Below are positions 11,142-22,573 of a stretch of DNA of 64,000 nt, piece by piece. How positions within the stretch are numbered: position 1 is the stretch's first letter; each line of letters starts with the position of its first letter. The stretch is from Harmonia axyridis (taxonomy: Eukaryota; Arthropoda; Insecta; Coleoptera; Coccinellidae). Position numbers and translations under genes: made by a program. The notes beneath the pieces were generated by a model. It worked only from the letters and a program-made list of their open reading frames with translations. It did no database searches and was not told the origin of the DNA. The DNA is taken from NCBI RefSeq assembly GCF_914767665.1, contig NC_059507.1, positions 12,214,001-12,278,000 of the forward strand, in the 5' to 3' direction.

Positions 11142-11326
11142 CTGAACGGTTACATCAGATACCTATGATCTCAAAGCGCGAGCCAACGCGCGCTTACTAC
11201 GGTCAAGCGCTAGAACAGCGCTCTACGCGCGCTCCATAAAAACGCTCGTAGGCATGTGTACGCTTCGAAGAAAATTCATGTACTTGTAAACGCGCGTTGA
11301 GCGCTTGTCATGTGAACGGGCTCTTC

Positions 11327-11669
11327 AGCCTGCTACATACACACATGCAAGTCGGCTAATTTGGCATGAACAGACTAAATTGAGAGACTTACATGAGGAT
11401 GTGTGAAGAAAGTTGAAGCTTGGGTTGGGTTAGAAGTTGGGCTAGTAGGAATTCGGAGAAAACCGACTGCATACATCGTAATACAACCGTTTTTTGGATT
11501 ATGATTTCACTTGTAATGCATAAAGTAACAGCTTCAGCATTATTATTAACTCATTATCATTTATGTACGCTACCAATCGAAGTACTGAAGTTTTTGCCGA
11601 ACAGAGTTCATTGCCAACTTAGCTTGACATGCCAAGTTGCCCAACTTGCATTCGTGTATGTAGCAAGCT
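11327..11669. mobile_element. 340-bp MITE with TTA duplication (copy 1)
   Basis: The ends are imperfect inverted repeats of about 40 bp starting AGCCTGCTACATACACAC (left) and AGCTTGCTACATACACG (right end inverted). The right side is flanked by TTA (11670-11672); the left TTA has been used by the PIF-type insertion at 9818. The same MITE is at 29613-29952, so it predates the segmental duplication. Confidence 0.75.
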
Positions 11670-11674
11670 TTATA

Positions 11675-12263
11675 CAGGGTGTTTCCTAAACATGCGGCAA
11701 AAATTCAGGGGGTTGTTCCTTGGACTATTCTAAGAATATTTTGTCCTTTGATGATTTTTGAAAAACCTATTTGTTTCGAAGATATAGGGGAAACAAAATT
11801 TCAGATAATAACATTTTATTATGAAAAATTACATGAAAATTCAACTCAACCTACGAAAACTGTTGAAAATGACCACCTCTAGCCAGCATACAAGCGATTC
11901 ATAATAGTCAAAGATAAAATGTTAATTGCTAATACATCACAAAACGAATTCAAATGAAAACCGTGTTTAATCTGTATTCCTTTACCATCTGCACTTATCA
12001 ATTTTTAGTCAAAAAACTGGCCGTTTTTAGTAATTGGAATGTTGTTAAACAAATTTAAAAATAAATTGTACCTACTTAGTAAACACAGTGCGGTACGCAT
12101 TTTTATTCGAACTATCATTAATTTTAAAAATATGAAAAATGTTGTTCGCCCTGTATTTTCGAAACAAAGGGGTTTTTCAAAAATCATCCAAGGACAAAAC
12201 ATGCTCAAAATAGTCCAAGGAACAACCCCCTGAATTTTTGCCGCATGTTTAGGAAACACCCTG
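11675..12263. mobile_element. mariner-type foldback MITE (589 bp)
   Basis: It starts CAGGGTGTTTCCTAAACATG and ends with the inverse. The arms pair over about 110 bp around a roughly 360-bp AT-rich middle. TA flanks both sides (11673-11674, 12264-12265). The alpha2 locus at about 29953 reads through the same flanks with one TA and no element, which fixes both ends and the TA duplication expected of Tc1/mariner. No transposase is encoded. Confidence 0.88.
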
Positions 12264-12309
12264 TATAGAAGAAGCTTGTTGTGAAGAGACAATTTGATGC
12301 TTTAGCTGA

Positions 12310-13525
12310 CAGTTTGAAATGTCGCCGTTCTTGTCATTTCCTTCGTCACTGCTGATGTGACGTGTTATTTTCAAGTATCACTTCCAGATACTTGACCTCG
12401 TTTTTCCATTCGATCCTCCTACCGAACATTACAACTTATCCGTGGGGTCTTTTCCCTTACAGCTGAAGAGAACAGCCACACTCTTCCCAGGGTTCACTTC
12501 GATTCACCATCTAGCAAACCATGATCGAAATCTTGAGATGGCTTCTTCCAGGTACTTCATAGTCATACTTTCGGGTGCCACGAACTGGATAGGATGGCGG
12601 TATTGTTCACATAAAATGTCACGGAAGTTTTCTCTGTTTTTTTCATGTCAAATACCGCCGCCGAAACTAGGTCAGAAACACCTACAATGAAAAGAATGGC
12701 AAGAACGACATGAATGAGGATTTTAAGATGCATCAAAGGAGTAACATTCAGAGATCATGTGAGGAGTGTGGATATAACGGAGGAACTGGAGGCGTTGGAT
12801 GTGGTCAGATGGATCTGAGCACGCAGAAGGGTCTGGTTCGACCATGTAGAGAGGATTTTAGCAGAAAGACTGGCCAAATGGACGAAGAAACAGATCCTAA
12901 ATACACGTAGACCATAAGGACGCCCACCAAAGAGATGGAAAGAAAGCTGTAGCTCGATTTCACATGATACATAACCATGAGAGGAAGAAGGCAAAAAACA
13001 GGACACAGTCTTATTTCGAAGAGAAAGAAGAAGAATACATATAATATAAACAGTAATGGTAACAGCGGTGATCCTTGCGGGACTCTGACTGAAAATAGTC
13101 TCTCTACTAAATACAGTAATCGGTGAACTTTGGCTCGAAACTTGTGAGAATGCAGGTTTGAATCCATTCGTAATTTTTACCACTATTCGGAGCACTAGTT
13201 GCACACTGGAGTGTTGGTTTTGGAAACTGTTCCAACTGTATGACCAAGTTTCTATTCGTTGCCTTTAATCTTTTTGACTCTAGCATTGAGCAGATTGAAC
13301 ACTCGACGGTCCTCAGGACTGAGTGTATTTCGAGCTTTACGTCTCGCTCTGTGCTTCTCCCTGATAAGCTCTTTGATATTTTCAAGTTGAGAATCGCTTA
13401 TTTATTTGGACATTCAGATTTTTTTGTTCCTCTTCCATTAACATTGCTTTCTGAAGATCACGTAGAAGTGGCTCAATTGAACTTTTAGAATTTACTTTTA
13501 ATGAGGAAATTGTTAGATTTTCCAC
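12310..13525 (-). mobile_element. Jockey-type non-LTR retrotransposon remnant (copy 1)
   Basis: Read on the minus strand in several frames it shows, in order, a linker with RARRKARNTLSPEDRRVFNLL-like sequence (about 13400-13260), an RT motif VPQGSPLLPLLF (about 13105-13060), and a motif derived from the catalytic YADD box, here NNTAILSSSWHPK, followed by SRFRSWFARW (about 12610-12500). The catalytic aspartates are lost. This order fits the EN-RT linker and RT of Jockey-group elements. A plus-strand fragment of another element splits it. The same nested structure is in copy 2, so it is old. Confidence 0.68.
12700..13034 (+). mobile_element. non-LTR ORF2 tail nested in the Jockey remnant (copy 1)
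   Basis: One plus-strand frame gives WFDHVERILAERLAKW and then GRPPKRWK, the signature end of many arthropod RTE-like ORF2 proteins (normally LRWFGHVxRM...GRPxKRW). It ends in an AAG-rich run at about 13019-13034, as many such elements do. The 5' part is missing. Confidence 0.65.
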
Positions 13526-13843
13526 AATAATAATAATAATAATAGTTTATTGTGACATAAACATAAATCGCAGAGGCTGAAACCTGTACGCGATATACAA
13601 TTAACATATGAACAATATTACAATAGCCACATTTGAAATAAATCTAACTCTGAATAAAAACTGAATAAATAATGGAATTGATCGAATCATATCAAAATGA
13701 GGATAACTTGAAGTGTCGAGAACTCAGTGATGACTCTTTAGTGTTGTAACCTTGGTGACATGCAGTTGAGGATTACCGGTGCATCATCTAGAGGCCGATC
13801 TAAGGTAGGCAGGAATTCTTGGATATGAGGTTTCATCCATGAT

Positions 13844-16725
13844 TCAACCATTGATTATGGATTGAATATATTTTCTTCCTTTTTCAAAAATCCATTTCCT
13901 TATCATAATTTGTTGTTTCTTATTGTGTCTTATGTCTTTCAGGTTTTTCGGGATCATACTATAAATGCGTGGAGCCAGGTATGTGAAGCATCTTTGTCCA
14001 ATTCGCTTTTCTGCTCTAGGAATCACGTGAATTATCTTACTTCTTGTTTCATAACTGCAATCGGTTTGTCTTAATGTGAGTTGTATTCTTCTAGAACAGA
14101 TGGCCGTTAATATCTGGGATACAAATAACTGTTGAGGATTCATTGCCCGCGATAAGAAGTATAATTCGTCTGAAGGAAACAAATGGGGCTTTCCGTAGAT
14201 TACACGGAGCAACCATTTCTGGACCACTTCTACTCTTTTTATATGACATTCGTATGCTCCACCCCAGGCAATAATTCCATACTTTATCAGCGGTTGGCAT
14301 AGAGCATTATATATCTGCATTAGCCTTTCTATTTCCAAATACTTTTTAAGGTATCTAAACTTTGATAGAAGGCATCTAAGTTTTCTTACCAAATTGTCTA
14401 TATGTAAGTTCCATTTTAGATGTCTATCGATGGTAATGCCGAGATACTTGATGGAGTCAGTTTCGGGTATAATTGTGCAATCGTTGACTTTCAGAGGACC
14501 CAAGTTCGGAAGACCTGACTCATAGGAAGTAAACGGTAAGTACTTTGTTTTTTTTACGTTCATTGTTAATTCATTCATCTCAAACCACTGTTTTATTTTG
14601 AAAAGGTCTTTTTCAGACTCAGATTTCAGTTCTTGCTAAGAATTTCCCTCGTACAATATGGCAGTGTCATCCGCAAAACTGATAACCTCACCTTTCTTCT
14701 CCATTTGTAATAAACCATTCATATAAACTAAGAACAATATCGGTCCCATCACTGTTCCTTGGGGTACTCCACATTCGATGTTCCTCACCTTACTAGAATA
14801 ATCCTTTATTTTTACAAATTGGACTCTATCAGTTAAATAGCTTTTCAATAATTCATATGATTTACCCCGGAAGCCGTTTCGGTAGAGTTTATCTAAAAGT
14901 TTTTTGTGTGAAACAGTATCGAAGGCCTTTTCAAGGTCTACAAAGACACACAGACCAGTTTTTCTACCATCTAACCAACCGTATATCCTCGCTATCATTC
15001 TCCTAATCGCATCTTCAGTCGATTTACCTTCTCTGAAACCGTACTGGTGTTCAGATATAATTTTATTTTTTTCTAGGAACTTGACAATTCTGATCTTCAA
15101 TAATTTCTCTACAATTTTGGCTACATTCGATATAAGACATATCGGTCTATAATTTGTCATCTTGTCCTTTTCTCCTGATTTAAAAATTGGTTTGATAACC
15201 CCCACTTTGAAAATTCTAGGAAACTTAGCTGATTCGAAACACATATTCGTCATTAATACAAGGGTTTCAACTATTTCTTCTTGAATATTTTTCAGCAGTT
15301 CTGATCTAATTCCATCAACGCCAGGAGATCCTCCGTTTTTTTGTTTTTGTATCACTTCTTTCACTTCATTTGGACTTGTTGGGAATAGAAAAAATGTTTC
15401 ATTACAAAAAATTTCACCCTCTTTCTTTTCTAAACTATAAGGTATATTATCTGCTAGCTTTTTACCTACTTCGTTGTAATATCTTCCGAATTCCTCTACA
15501 ATTTGTTCCGTGTTTGTTACTTCCTGTCCTTCATTATTAATGATAGATTTTATTTCTGTTGCAGGTTTGGATCTACCGCAGAGGTTATCCACGTAAGACC
15601 AAAGTGATTTTGTTGCTGAAGTGTAAAATATTTCTGTATCTTGTATATTGTTGTTTCAACTCAGTATTGTATTGATATTTCATCATTTCCTTGTATAAAT
15701 AGTTTTTTCTGTTTGTGGCTTTTAGTAATTCCTGAGTGATCCAGTTGCTTCTCCCAGATTTCTCCCAGATTTCCCAGATTTCTATGGCTCAACTCAATTT
15801 TTGTTGTATGTTTCTGTGTGTAATGTTTTAATAAGTCAATAAACAATTCTGCGAATGAGTCTACATCTTTATTTTTCATCAATTCGTGCCAATCAATTTC
15901 CTTTAAATCATTTTTCAATTTCTGATAATCAATATAAGTTTTATATTCAATAACTTTTTCGGGAGGTTTTTCTTTCAGGTTGAGGCATAAACTAATTGCA
16001 TAATGATCAGTGATGTCCGTACGAATAATAAACGATCTATTCTGATTTACAACAGATTGGCGATATCTCAGAAATATATGGTCAAGGCAACTACCACTGG
16101 AAGGCCTAGTTACATTATTTATATAGGATTTATATCCAAAAAAACTAAAGACATTCATGTATTCATCAACTATTTCATTATTCGTTAAAAGATCAATGTT
16201 AATATCTCCTACAATTAAATGATAATCCCACGTACTATTATTACTTGTTGTTGTTCCAATGTATTCAGCTAAGTCTCTATTGAACTTTTTTGGACATCCT
16301 TTTGGAGAACGATAGATTCCTGTTATTTTAAGTTTTTTCATTTCGAATACAAGGTCTAGTTCCACCGCTTTAATTTCTCCTATACTTATTATCTTTCCGT
16401 TAAACATCAAATCGTTCCTGATATATATCACAACCCCGTCATTTTTGTTGAAAGTTCCATAATTATACATGTATGTGTATCCTTCGATTTTATAAAGATC
16501 CACATTATCTATCATGAATGTTTCCGTTAAAACAATCACATGAAAATCATCTGTATATGTTCTCAACATTAATTTGAACTCGTCAAAATTCCTGTCGATA
16601 CTTCTGATATTATTGTGAATGATTTTAAATTTTGATTCTATGCTATAATGTTTGAGATCCCCAACATAATCTATATATTCTGCTTCATGTGTTTCTCCCT
16701 CAAAATCCCTTAGGAATTGATCCAT
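13844..16725 (-). pseudogene. CR1-group ORF2 (AP endonuclease + RT), lightly damaged
   Basis: The endonuclease part (16725-15661) has HNNIRSI, VLTETF, GIYRSP, VGDINID, LDHIF and TDHYAI, the ordered AP-endonuclease motifs. The RT part (from about 15592) has NGGSPGVDGI, TNYRPICLIS, FVDLEKAFDTV, CGVPQGTVMGP and FADDTAIL, so the catalytic aspartates are present. Damage consists of frameshifts near 15600-15680, between endonuclease and RT, and an in-frame TAG at 14636-14638 shortly after FADD. The C-terminal part (14578-13844) remains open and ends with a motif close to IYSMIPKNLKDI. So few lesions in about 2.9 kb suggest a young copy. Confidence 0.85.
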
Positions 16726-16781
16726 GTATATACAATTAAAACTTAAAATAGATGAATAAAGGGTAGTTTACCTTAGTTTTT

Positions 16782-17735
16782 CTAACCTCCCTTCTTTCCT
16801 TTCTTTCCACTGTTATCAGCTTTTTGTTCTTTCTTGGCAACTCCACTACCTGATGACTGCTTTGGTTCTGTTGTTACCAGTTTTTGCTCTCTCCTGGCAC
16901 TACCACTCCCCGAAGACTGTGATCTCGTTCTGCTCTTTATTTCCCACTCCTTGATCCTTTCCAGCACCTGATTAATCGTTGAAATCTCCTTGCTGATCTT
17001 AGAGTCCTCTTCCACTGTCAAGTGTTCGTGTTCAGTTAACATCTGTGTAATACGGGATATGGGGGCCGGACTATTAGGTGCGCTGCTTACTAAATCAGTT
17101 GGTATGCTAGATGGATTTTCTTCAATATGAGTCTGCAGTTCCAATACAGTTTGAGTCTTGAGTTGCTGCACAGAAAATTTCTCACCATTTACGACAAGGA
17201 GCTTCTGCCAGATGTATGCCCTCTGATTGTTCGCTCTTGCCAAGTTCAGTTGTTGGCGCAGTATTTTGAAATCGTCACGATCTTCTTCACAAAGGTCTTC
17301 GTTTATGAAAATACGGGATCCCTTTAATTTGTGTCGATTCTTTATAACCTTTGATTTGGCCAGGAAGGATACAAATTCGATTTTTATCACTTGTTCAGTT
17401 TTTCCCAATCTATATATATTATTAACTTCTGTTTCTAGCAGATTGATATTCAAAATGGCATTCAGTTTGGAGACAACGCACTTTACCAAATTGGAATTAT
17501 CGGGTTCCAATCCAGAGATGATGATATTATTCTTCAACGATTTTCTCTTTATCTCCAATATCTCGTTTTCTACTCTGGAGAGTCTTTGTTCACAGTTTTC
17601 CAATCTTTCACCCGTGTCTATCCCCACCTGCTTTATTTTTATTACTCTTAACTTCGCAAGTTCCTCCCTGATAATGATGGTTTGATTGGCAAATTCAGTC
17701 TTTAAAAACCGCGCTAGTTCCTCATTTATAGCCAT
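16782..17735 (-). CDS. CR1-group ORF1 protein
   Basis: An intact 317-codon frame. Residues about 40-70 look like a coiled coil (regular charged and leucine spacing around RLENCEQRLSRVENEI), followed by NNIIISGLEPDN and an RNA-binding-like region with FINEDLCEEDRDDFKIL. The C-terminus is basic and rich in S, G, K and R. This is the organisation of retroelement ORF1 RNA chaperones that form ribonucleoprotein with the element RNA. It ends 56 bases before the ORF2 start. I see no zinc knuckles. Confidence 0.78.
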   Translation of the reverse strand: MAINEELARFLKTEFANQTIIIREELAKLRVIKIKQVGIDTGERLENCEQRLSRVENEILEIKRKSLKNNIIISGLEPDNSNLVKCVVSKLNAILNINLLETEVNNIYRLGKTEQVIKIEFVSFLAKSKVIKNRHKLKGSRIFINEDLCEEDRDDFKILRQQLNLARANNQRAYIWQKLLVVNGEKFSVQQLKTQTVLELQTHIEENPSSIPTDLVSSAPNSPAPISRITQMLTEHEHLTVEEDSKISKEISTINQVLERIKEWEIKSRTRSQSSGSGSARREQKLVTTEPKQSSGSGVAKKEQKADNSGKKGKKGG

Positions 17736-18075
17736 CCTCCTTTTCCGATATCTCGACTTGTATGTTACGCTTTATAACTCTTGCTTGTGATACCTCCAGA
17801 TGTTGTGTGATAATCAGGATATCCCGGAATGAATGATAAATTTCCACTCAAATAATCGTAAATACACGCGAAAAAAAAATTAAATTGATTTGAAAATCAC
17901 TCAGCCAAATATGAACTTTCTACTTGTATTTACTCTTTTATAATTTCACCAATATTTAAAATATATTGCGTCTTTAATTCACGAAATAATATGGAGCACT
18001 CGAATTCACAACTTCCCATATGGCTATGATGAAATTATTGAAATTGAAATTGAAATTGAAAATATAATACTTTAC

Positions 18076-19534
18076 CTCATCAATTAGTAATTGGCCTGAG
18101 TTGCAAAAGGTATAGGTTATTATTACGGTTACGACCTGCGTCATAAAACAATTGATGAGAAATCGAATTCCATGTCCCTGTAAAGAAAAATTGGTAGGCA
18201 TTAAAATAGATTGAAATCCTATAGATTTTTAAAAAGAAGGTAATAAAAATCAAACAGAATATAATTATGAAGATAGATGAAATGCACATATTGTTTACGC
18301 ATGGAAAAAAATCACCTATAAATACCTCCATATATTTCTTTGGAGTATGATTCACCTATTAATCTTATAAATTAACCCTGGATAATAAAGAATGGAAATT
18401 TTGATGATCTTACTATTTTTGCCTGTAGGTATACAAAGGCTAAACAGAGGATACCAGTACTAGTTACAACCAGTAATGCGGTGTCTAATCTTGTCTTCGC
18501 CATCTTAGCATACCTGAAAACAATGCACTGCTATTGGCGAGTTTGATAAAACTGTTGGTGATTTGATAAAATCATTTATGTGATCAATTTCAGGTCATTC
18601 TAGACCCTTCTATAGATTTCAAACTACAACCAACTAGTTGATCGATCAATGAAAGTCTTATGAAACCCGTCGTACATTTTCATTATATAAGACAATGTAT
18701 CTCTAGGGATTACGGTGTTCCGTCCCGAGATCACTAGTTGAGCTATCCAGCGATCTCTGCCCAAGACACCCTTTCACACCATCGTAGAGAAGTGACTCTA
18801 CCGCAACGCGGCGACCCTCATTAACTCGCCAGGGCTGCACTAGAGTGTGGCGCGATACTCACAACGCCACCTTTCGGGCAGACAGAGTCACTACATATAA
18901 TATAAAAAACTGAAAAAATGTTTTCATTAATGAAAGTTACGAATGGCGTTTGATGAATTGTGTTTTTTCCAATGCCATCAATTCAAATTTTTAATAAAGT
19001 TCTTTCTACTCACTTGAAAATTACTTTATGCTGAGAAATGCAGCTCCTCAATATTTCGTCGATATAATTCTGATATGATTCATCATAATAATTTTCTTCC
19101 TTTTCATCATTCAATTTTCTTATGGAGTTCAGTTTCTTCCTCAACAGTAGCATTTGGGATGCTATATCGTCAATGGTAAATAGTGTTAAGAAATTCATAT
19201 TGTTTATTGCATACATGCTATACAGTTTGGCGAAAAACATTGTAGAAGAAAAAAGAAGAGTTATCATTTTTGGCATCTCATCATAATTCTTAATGAAGAA
19301 AATAACTGTGAATTCGCTATCATCTCCACTTAAGGGTATACTCATACCGACTGCTAACAGCGAGAAAACTGTCATTATCACTCTGGTATTTTGGAGGCGC
19401 TTATTTTTCTCTCTTATAATTTCGGACACTTCAGGACCAACCTCGTCATGAGGCCAGAGTTGTTTTTTCAATTCTGCAATATCATAACCCACAGCTGCAA
19501 TATGATTAAGACTCAAGAAAAGAGATACTGCTGC
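18076..19534 (-). CDS. odorant receptor alpha1, three internal exons
   Basis: Three exons with consistent phases: 19014-19534 (521 bp, acceptor TTTTAG, donor GTGAGT, phase 2), 18414-18513 (100 bp, donor GTAAGA) and 18076-18177 (102 bp, donor GTAAAG). The first covers two membrane helices and ends IDEILRSCISQHKVIFK, the usual OR loop motif. The second gives the helix TALLVVTSTGILCLAFVYL and the third the helix and motif VTVIITYTFCNSGQLLIDE. With the exons at 9116-9417 this gives about 310 residues, so some 70-90 N-terminal residues are missing compared with typical ORs. No upstream exon was identified within 19535-26998, and whether the gene is functional is open. The protein differs from alpha2 at only about 6 of 173 residues in the long exon. 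Confidence 0.82.
18706..18900 (-). repeat. GC-rich 190-bp block, SINE candidate (copy 1)
   Basis: A GC-rich island in an AT-rich intron. On the minus strand it contains GGATAGCTCAACTAGTGA, close to a tRNA-type A box, and then CACCGTAATCCC. It has the same place in alpha2 (31866-32060). No clear tail or target duplication was found, so SINE status is a guess. Confidence 0.4.
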
Positions 19535-19799
19535 CTAAAATGATAAAAATTTAGAAGAACACTGCCTTGGCGACAGGAGCATGTATATGGATAAACATGG
19601 GGTATGATTCACTATCATTAGGGATGAGTACGTTTTATCAACAATGGATCCTGGGAATTCCAGCAATAAAGATGTTTACTTCCACAAATTTACATATTCC
19701 AATCCCATCAGAATTAGAACATATGCTTAACAATAATTTTGAAATTATACATACTGAAAATAAAAGTTTTTAGAGGCTCTAGAAATAAATGGACATATA

Positions 19800-22163
19800 G
19801 TCCATTCAGGAATTATTGACATCCCTGGTGGCTGTGGAAAATCGAAATTAAGTTGGTAGTGGTTCATTCAGTAACATTTTGAATTGCAGATTTCGGGTTG
19901 GCATTGGAAATGTCATTGACAGGAGGTTGGATTATTCAGTTTGTTTGTATTATTGGTTTTGATCCAAGAAATTTTGAAACTAAAAAGTTGTATCAATTTC
20001 AAACACACATTGATTAGTTTATTTGAGTATTTCTCACAGTATTGTTTGAAAAAAGAAGAAGGCAAGTCATTATAGCCTGGATTATTAGTGGAAGAAAACC
20101 GGTGCAATACGATTTCACCTTCAAAGAATCATTGAATAATTTGATTGTTACCGAAAGCAACCAATATATCAGACTGGATAAAATTTGATCAAAAAGCATC
20201 TGAATTTCAATCAATCAAAGACAACATTACATAAAATCAATTAGTCACAAGTTCAAAACAGTTAATAAAAGGAAAATTCTTATTGATAAACAGAAAAATA
20301 TTTTAAGTTGAGTTCGATATTATGGTGAATACAGAGAATATTTGCAATAAAATGTGAAATTCATTTATCTGGAAGAAACTTGGTTATTTGAAAATGGCAG
20401 TCTTATTCAACAGTGAACTCTAGAAAAAAAAACAAAAAGTTTTTCAAGTATATTCAAGGGTAAAAGTAGAAGGAGCACTATTTTGAATGCTGGATTGATG
20501 GATTTTTAACCGGATGTTTTGTTTTCACAGTGGTGATCATGAGGATCATATAAATCTATAAAGGGAGAATTATTTTATAATTAATTACAATTAATACCTC
20601 TTCTGCCGATAATTGGAATAATGTGTTCAAATTCAAATGATGAATTTAAAAAATTCATGGAGCATGACCGAAGTTATATTAAATCAAGCAATATGAAAAA
20701 GATCTGTCAACAAAGTACTGGCATTGTATCTATAGTTTATTTATATTCTATTTTGAAATTAAGTATTGTTAATTCAGTAATCCAAAAATCTAATAAATTC
20801 TAATTGCTTTATAGAATTTTTACTGAGAATTTAATTGAAAAATATATTCAGAAGAGTAAATTTAATAATATCTCCACCTCTTAACTACTTAAAAATAATA
20901 ACAGATTGCAATAAAATTTTTAAATTCATAAATTAAAAATAATTTCATTCAAAAATTCTTTTAGTGAGTGAATCAAAGCTGTTATGGGCAAAATACTTCA
21001 TGTAATTCCATAGTTGATAGTATAAAAGTATTTCAATAAAAAATAGAAAACTTGAGTGTACAAATAGTATCTATATTTTTCATTCAAGTTCAATTAATCA
21101 TTCATGTAATGAACAGTTTCAATAAATAATGAGTAGAAAGTATTTCCAGTACTGCTATATGGGATGGAGGCCTGGACGCTTAAGAAATGCGACACCGACA
21201 AGCTGGAAGCATTCGAGATGTGGACATATCGAAGAATCCTCAGAATAAGCTGGGTGAGCAGAACAACGAACAAGGAGGTGTTGAGAAGAATGGGAAAGGA
21301 GAAGGAAATAGTCGACACAGTCAAGATCAGAAAATTGCAGTATCTGGGCCACGTGATGAGAGGGGAGAGGTATACGCTGTTGCAAACCATTATAGAGGGG
21401 AAAATACAGGGTAAAAGAAGTATAGGAAGAAGACGCATCTCCTGGTTGAACAACCTAAGGCAGTGGTACAACAGTAGCTCTGTTGAATTGTTCAGATCCG
21501 CAACTTCAAGGGTAAAAATCGCCATGATGATAGCCAACCTTCTTAAAGGAGACGGCACATAAAGAAGAAGAAGAAAGTAATTTACACATCGGCTGATAAA
21601 TTGGTTCCAATTTTGAAAGTTACATTACAACTGTGATGTTAAAAATCTTCATATACTAAATGGATTCTTCATTCACTAAGCTACACTATTTAAATTTATC
21701 AACCAGTTTTTTTTGTTTTCTTCACCAGTTTAGACACCAGTTAAAATGATCCATAAGATTAGAATTTTGCTAGCAGGTTGGTATCCATTAAGAATGCAAC
21801 AATTATTGAAGAGCCTTTGGTGAAAAGGAATATGCATATTTTAATGATATTCAATAGGATCTTCCATTGGATATTCTTTAATGAATTGATATATCTTCAT
21901 TGGCTTTCCTTGAAATGTGATAGCATTCCACTATATTTTCACATTATGGAACCTGAATTTCATTTTATGAAATCATGACTGTATGCGCCCCTTCATAATT
22001 TAGAAAATTTGAGATTTTTGGAATACAAAAATTATGAAAATAATATAAACTGATTATTTCTATGATGGATCATAGCAATTTTTAGTGATATTTTTGTAAC
22101 TAGAAATAAAGCTGCGACTAGGCGTTCAAGGCCTACTTCGATGTCAATAATTCCTGAATGAAC
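19800..22163. mobile_element. 2.36-kb DNA element with 24-bp inverted ends
   Basis: The ends are GTCCATTCAGGAATTATTG (left) and the inverse of GTTCATTCAGGAATTATTG (right), continuing through ACATC. TATA borders both sides. The alpha2 locus at about 33531 lacks it. The interior is degenerate: a minus-strand stretch at about 20100-19950 (DLPSSFFKQYCEKYSNKL) vaguely resembles the start of a non-LTR RT, and a plus-strand ORF2 tail sits at 21130-21590. No transposase was recognised, so the superfamily is unknown. Confidence 0.7.
21130..21590 (+). mobile_element. 5'-truncated RTE-like ORF2 tail
   Basis: The open frame ending at 21562 gives GMEAWTLKKCDTDKLEAFEM, YRRILRISWV, LQYLGHVMRGERYTLLQ and GRRRISWLNNLR, the standard C-terminal segment of a large class of arthropod endonuclease-RT proteins. 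A GAAGAAGAAG tail follows directly. No RT catalytic motif is present. The frame is open over 133 codons, so this insertion is younger than the DNA element around it. Confidence 0.8.
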
Positions 22164-22173
22164 TATAGTGTTT

Positions 22174-22573
22174 TATATCCATGATCCATAGAAACTAAAA
22201 AAGTATGGACTGGTTTTTAGAGATCCTCACATCATATTAAAAACAGATTCCTACAGCCAGACTCACTGGGTACCCACGCCAAGCAAAAAAAAAAACAATT
22301 TTCGATTAAATCGCAAGCGTTCCCGATTTACTGGACCCATAGAGTAAATAACATAGATATATGGAGTATAAGTAATTTACATGCCGCCAACATGGTTTGA
22401 TGACGTTGTCGGATTGTGATATATTTTCAAATCCAAAATTTGAAACGGGGTTGTTTTGGCTTTGTTAGCCCTTCGGTAACTGCAACCAATTTGTTCTTGA
22501 ACCTACTTTTCATACAAACCCAGGGAGACCGTCGATACGGTTAAAAAAACTGACATCCTTAGGTGCCTTGGAT
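22174..22573. other. 3' untranslated remnant of the RNase H element
   Basis: Matches 33531-33923 in copy 2. It follows the RNase H fragment on the minus strand and is most simply its 3' non-coding part. I see no frame. Confidence 0.45.

Larger units (their letters stand above)
9818..11323 (-). mobile_element. PIF/Harbinger-type element, non-autonomous (1.5 kb)
   Basis: The ends are inverted repeats of about 37 bp. Left is GAGCGCGTTCACATGACAAG; the right end inverted is GAGCCCGTTCACATGACAAG. It is flanked by TTA (9815-9817) and TTC (11324-11326), a 3-bp TTA duplication with one change. The alpha2 locus (29610-29612) shows the uninterrupted site. A 3-bp TWA duplication and an internal MADF-like fragment are both hallmarks of PIF/Harbinger. 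No transposase frame remains. Both subterminal regions are rich in GCGCGTT and AAGCGCT motifs, possible transposase-binding sites. Confidence 0.78.
13526..18062 (-). mobile_element. CR1-group non-LTR retrotransposon, near full length
   Basis: On the minus strand it starts near 18062 with about five TTCAAT repeats, followed by about 320 bases of leader, ORF1, ORF2 (AP endonuclease plus RT) and a (TTA)n tail at 13544-13526. The alpha2 locus joins 31230 to 31231 with none of this sequence, so the 4.5-kb insertion happened after the OR duplication. The target was AT-rich, which leaves the target duplication ambiguous. I place it in the CR1/Jockey assemblage on motif form; the clade is not resolved. 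Confidence 0.88.

Noticed and set aside
12442..12690. 82-codon plus-strand frame, conserved in both OR blocks (30133-30408)
   Set aside because: It is the antisense shadow of the Jockey RT region; the minus strand shows RT motifs.
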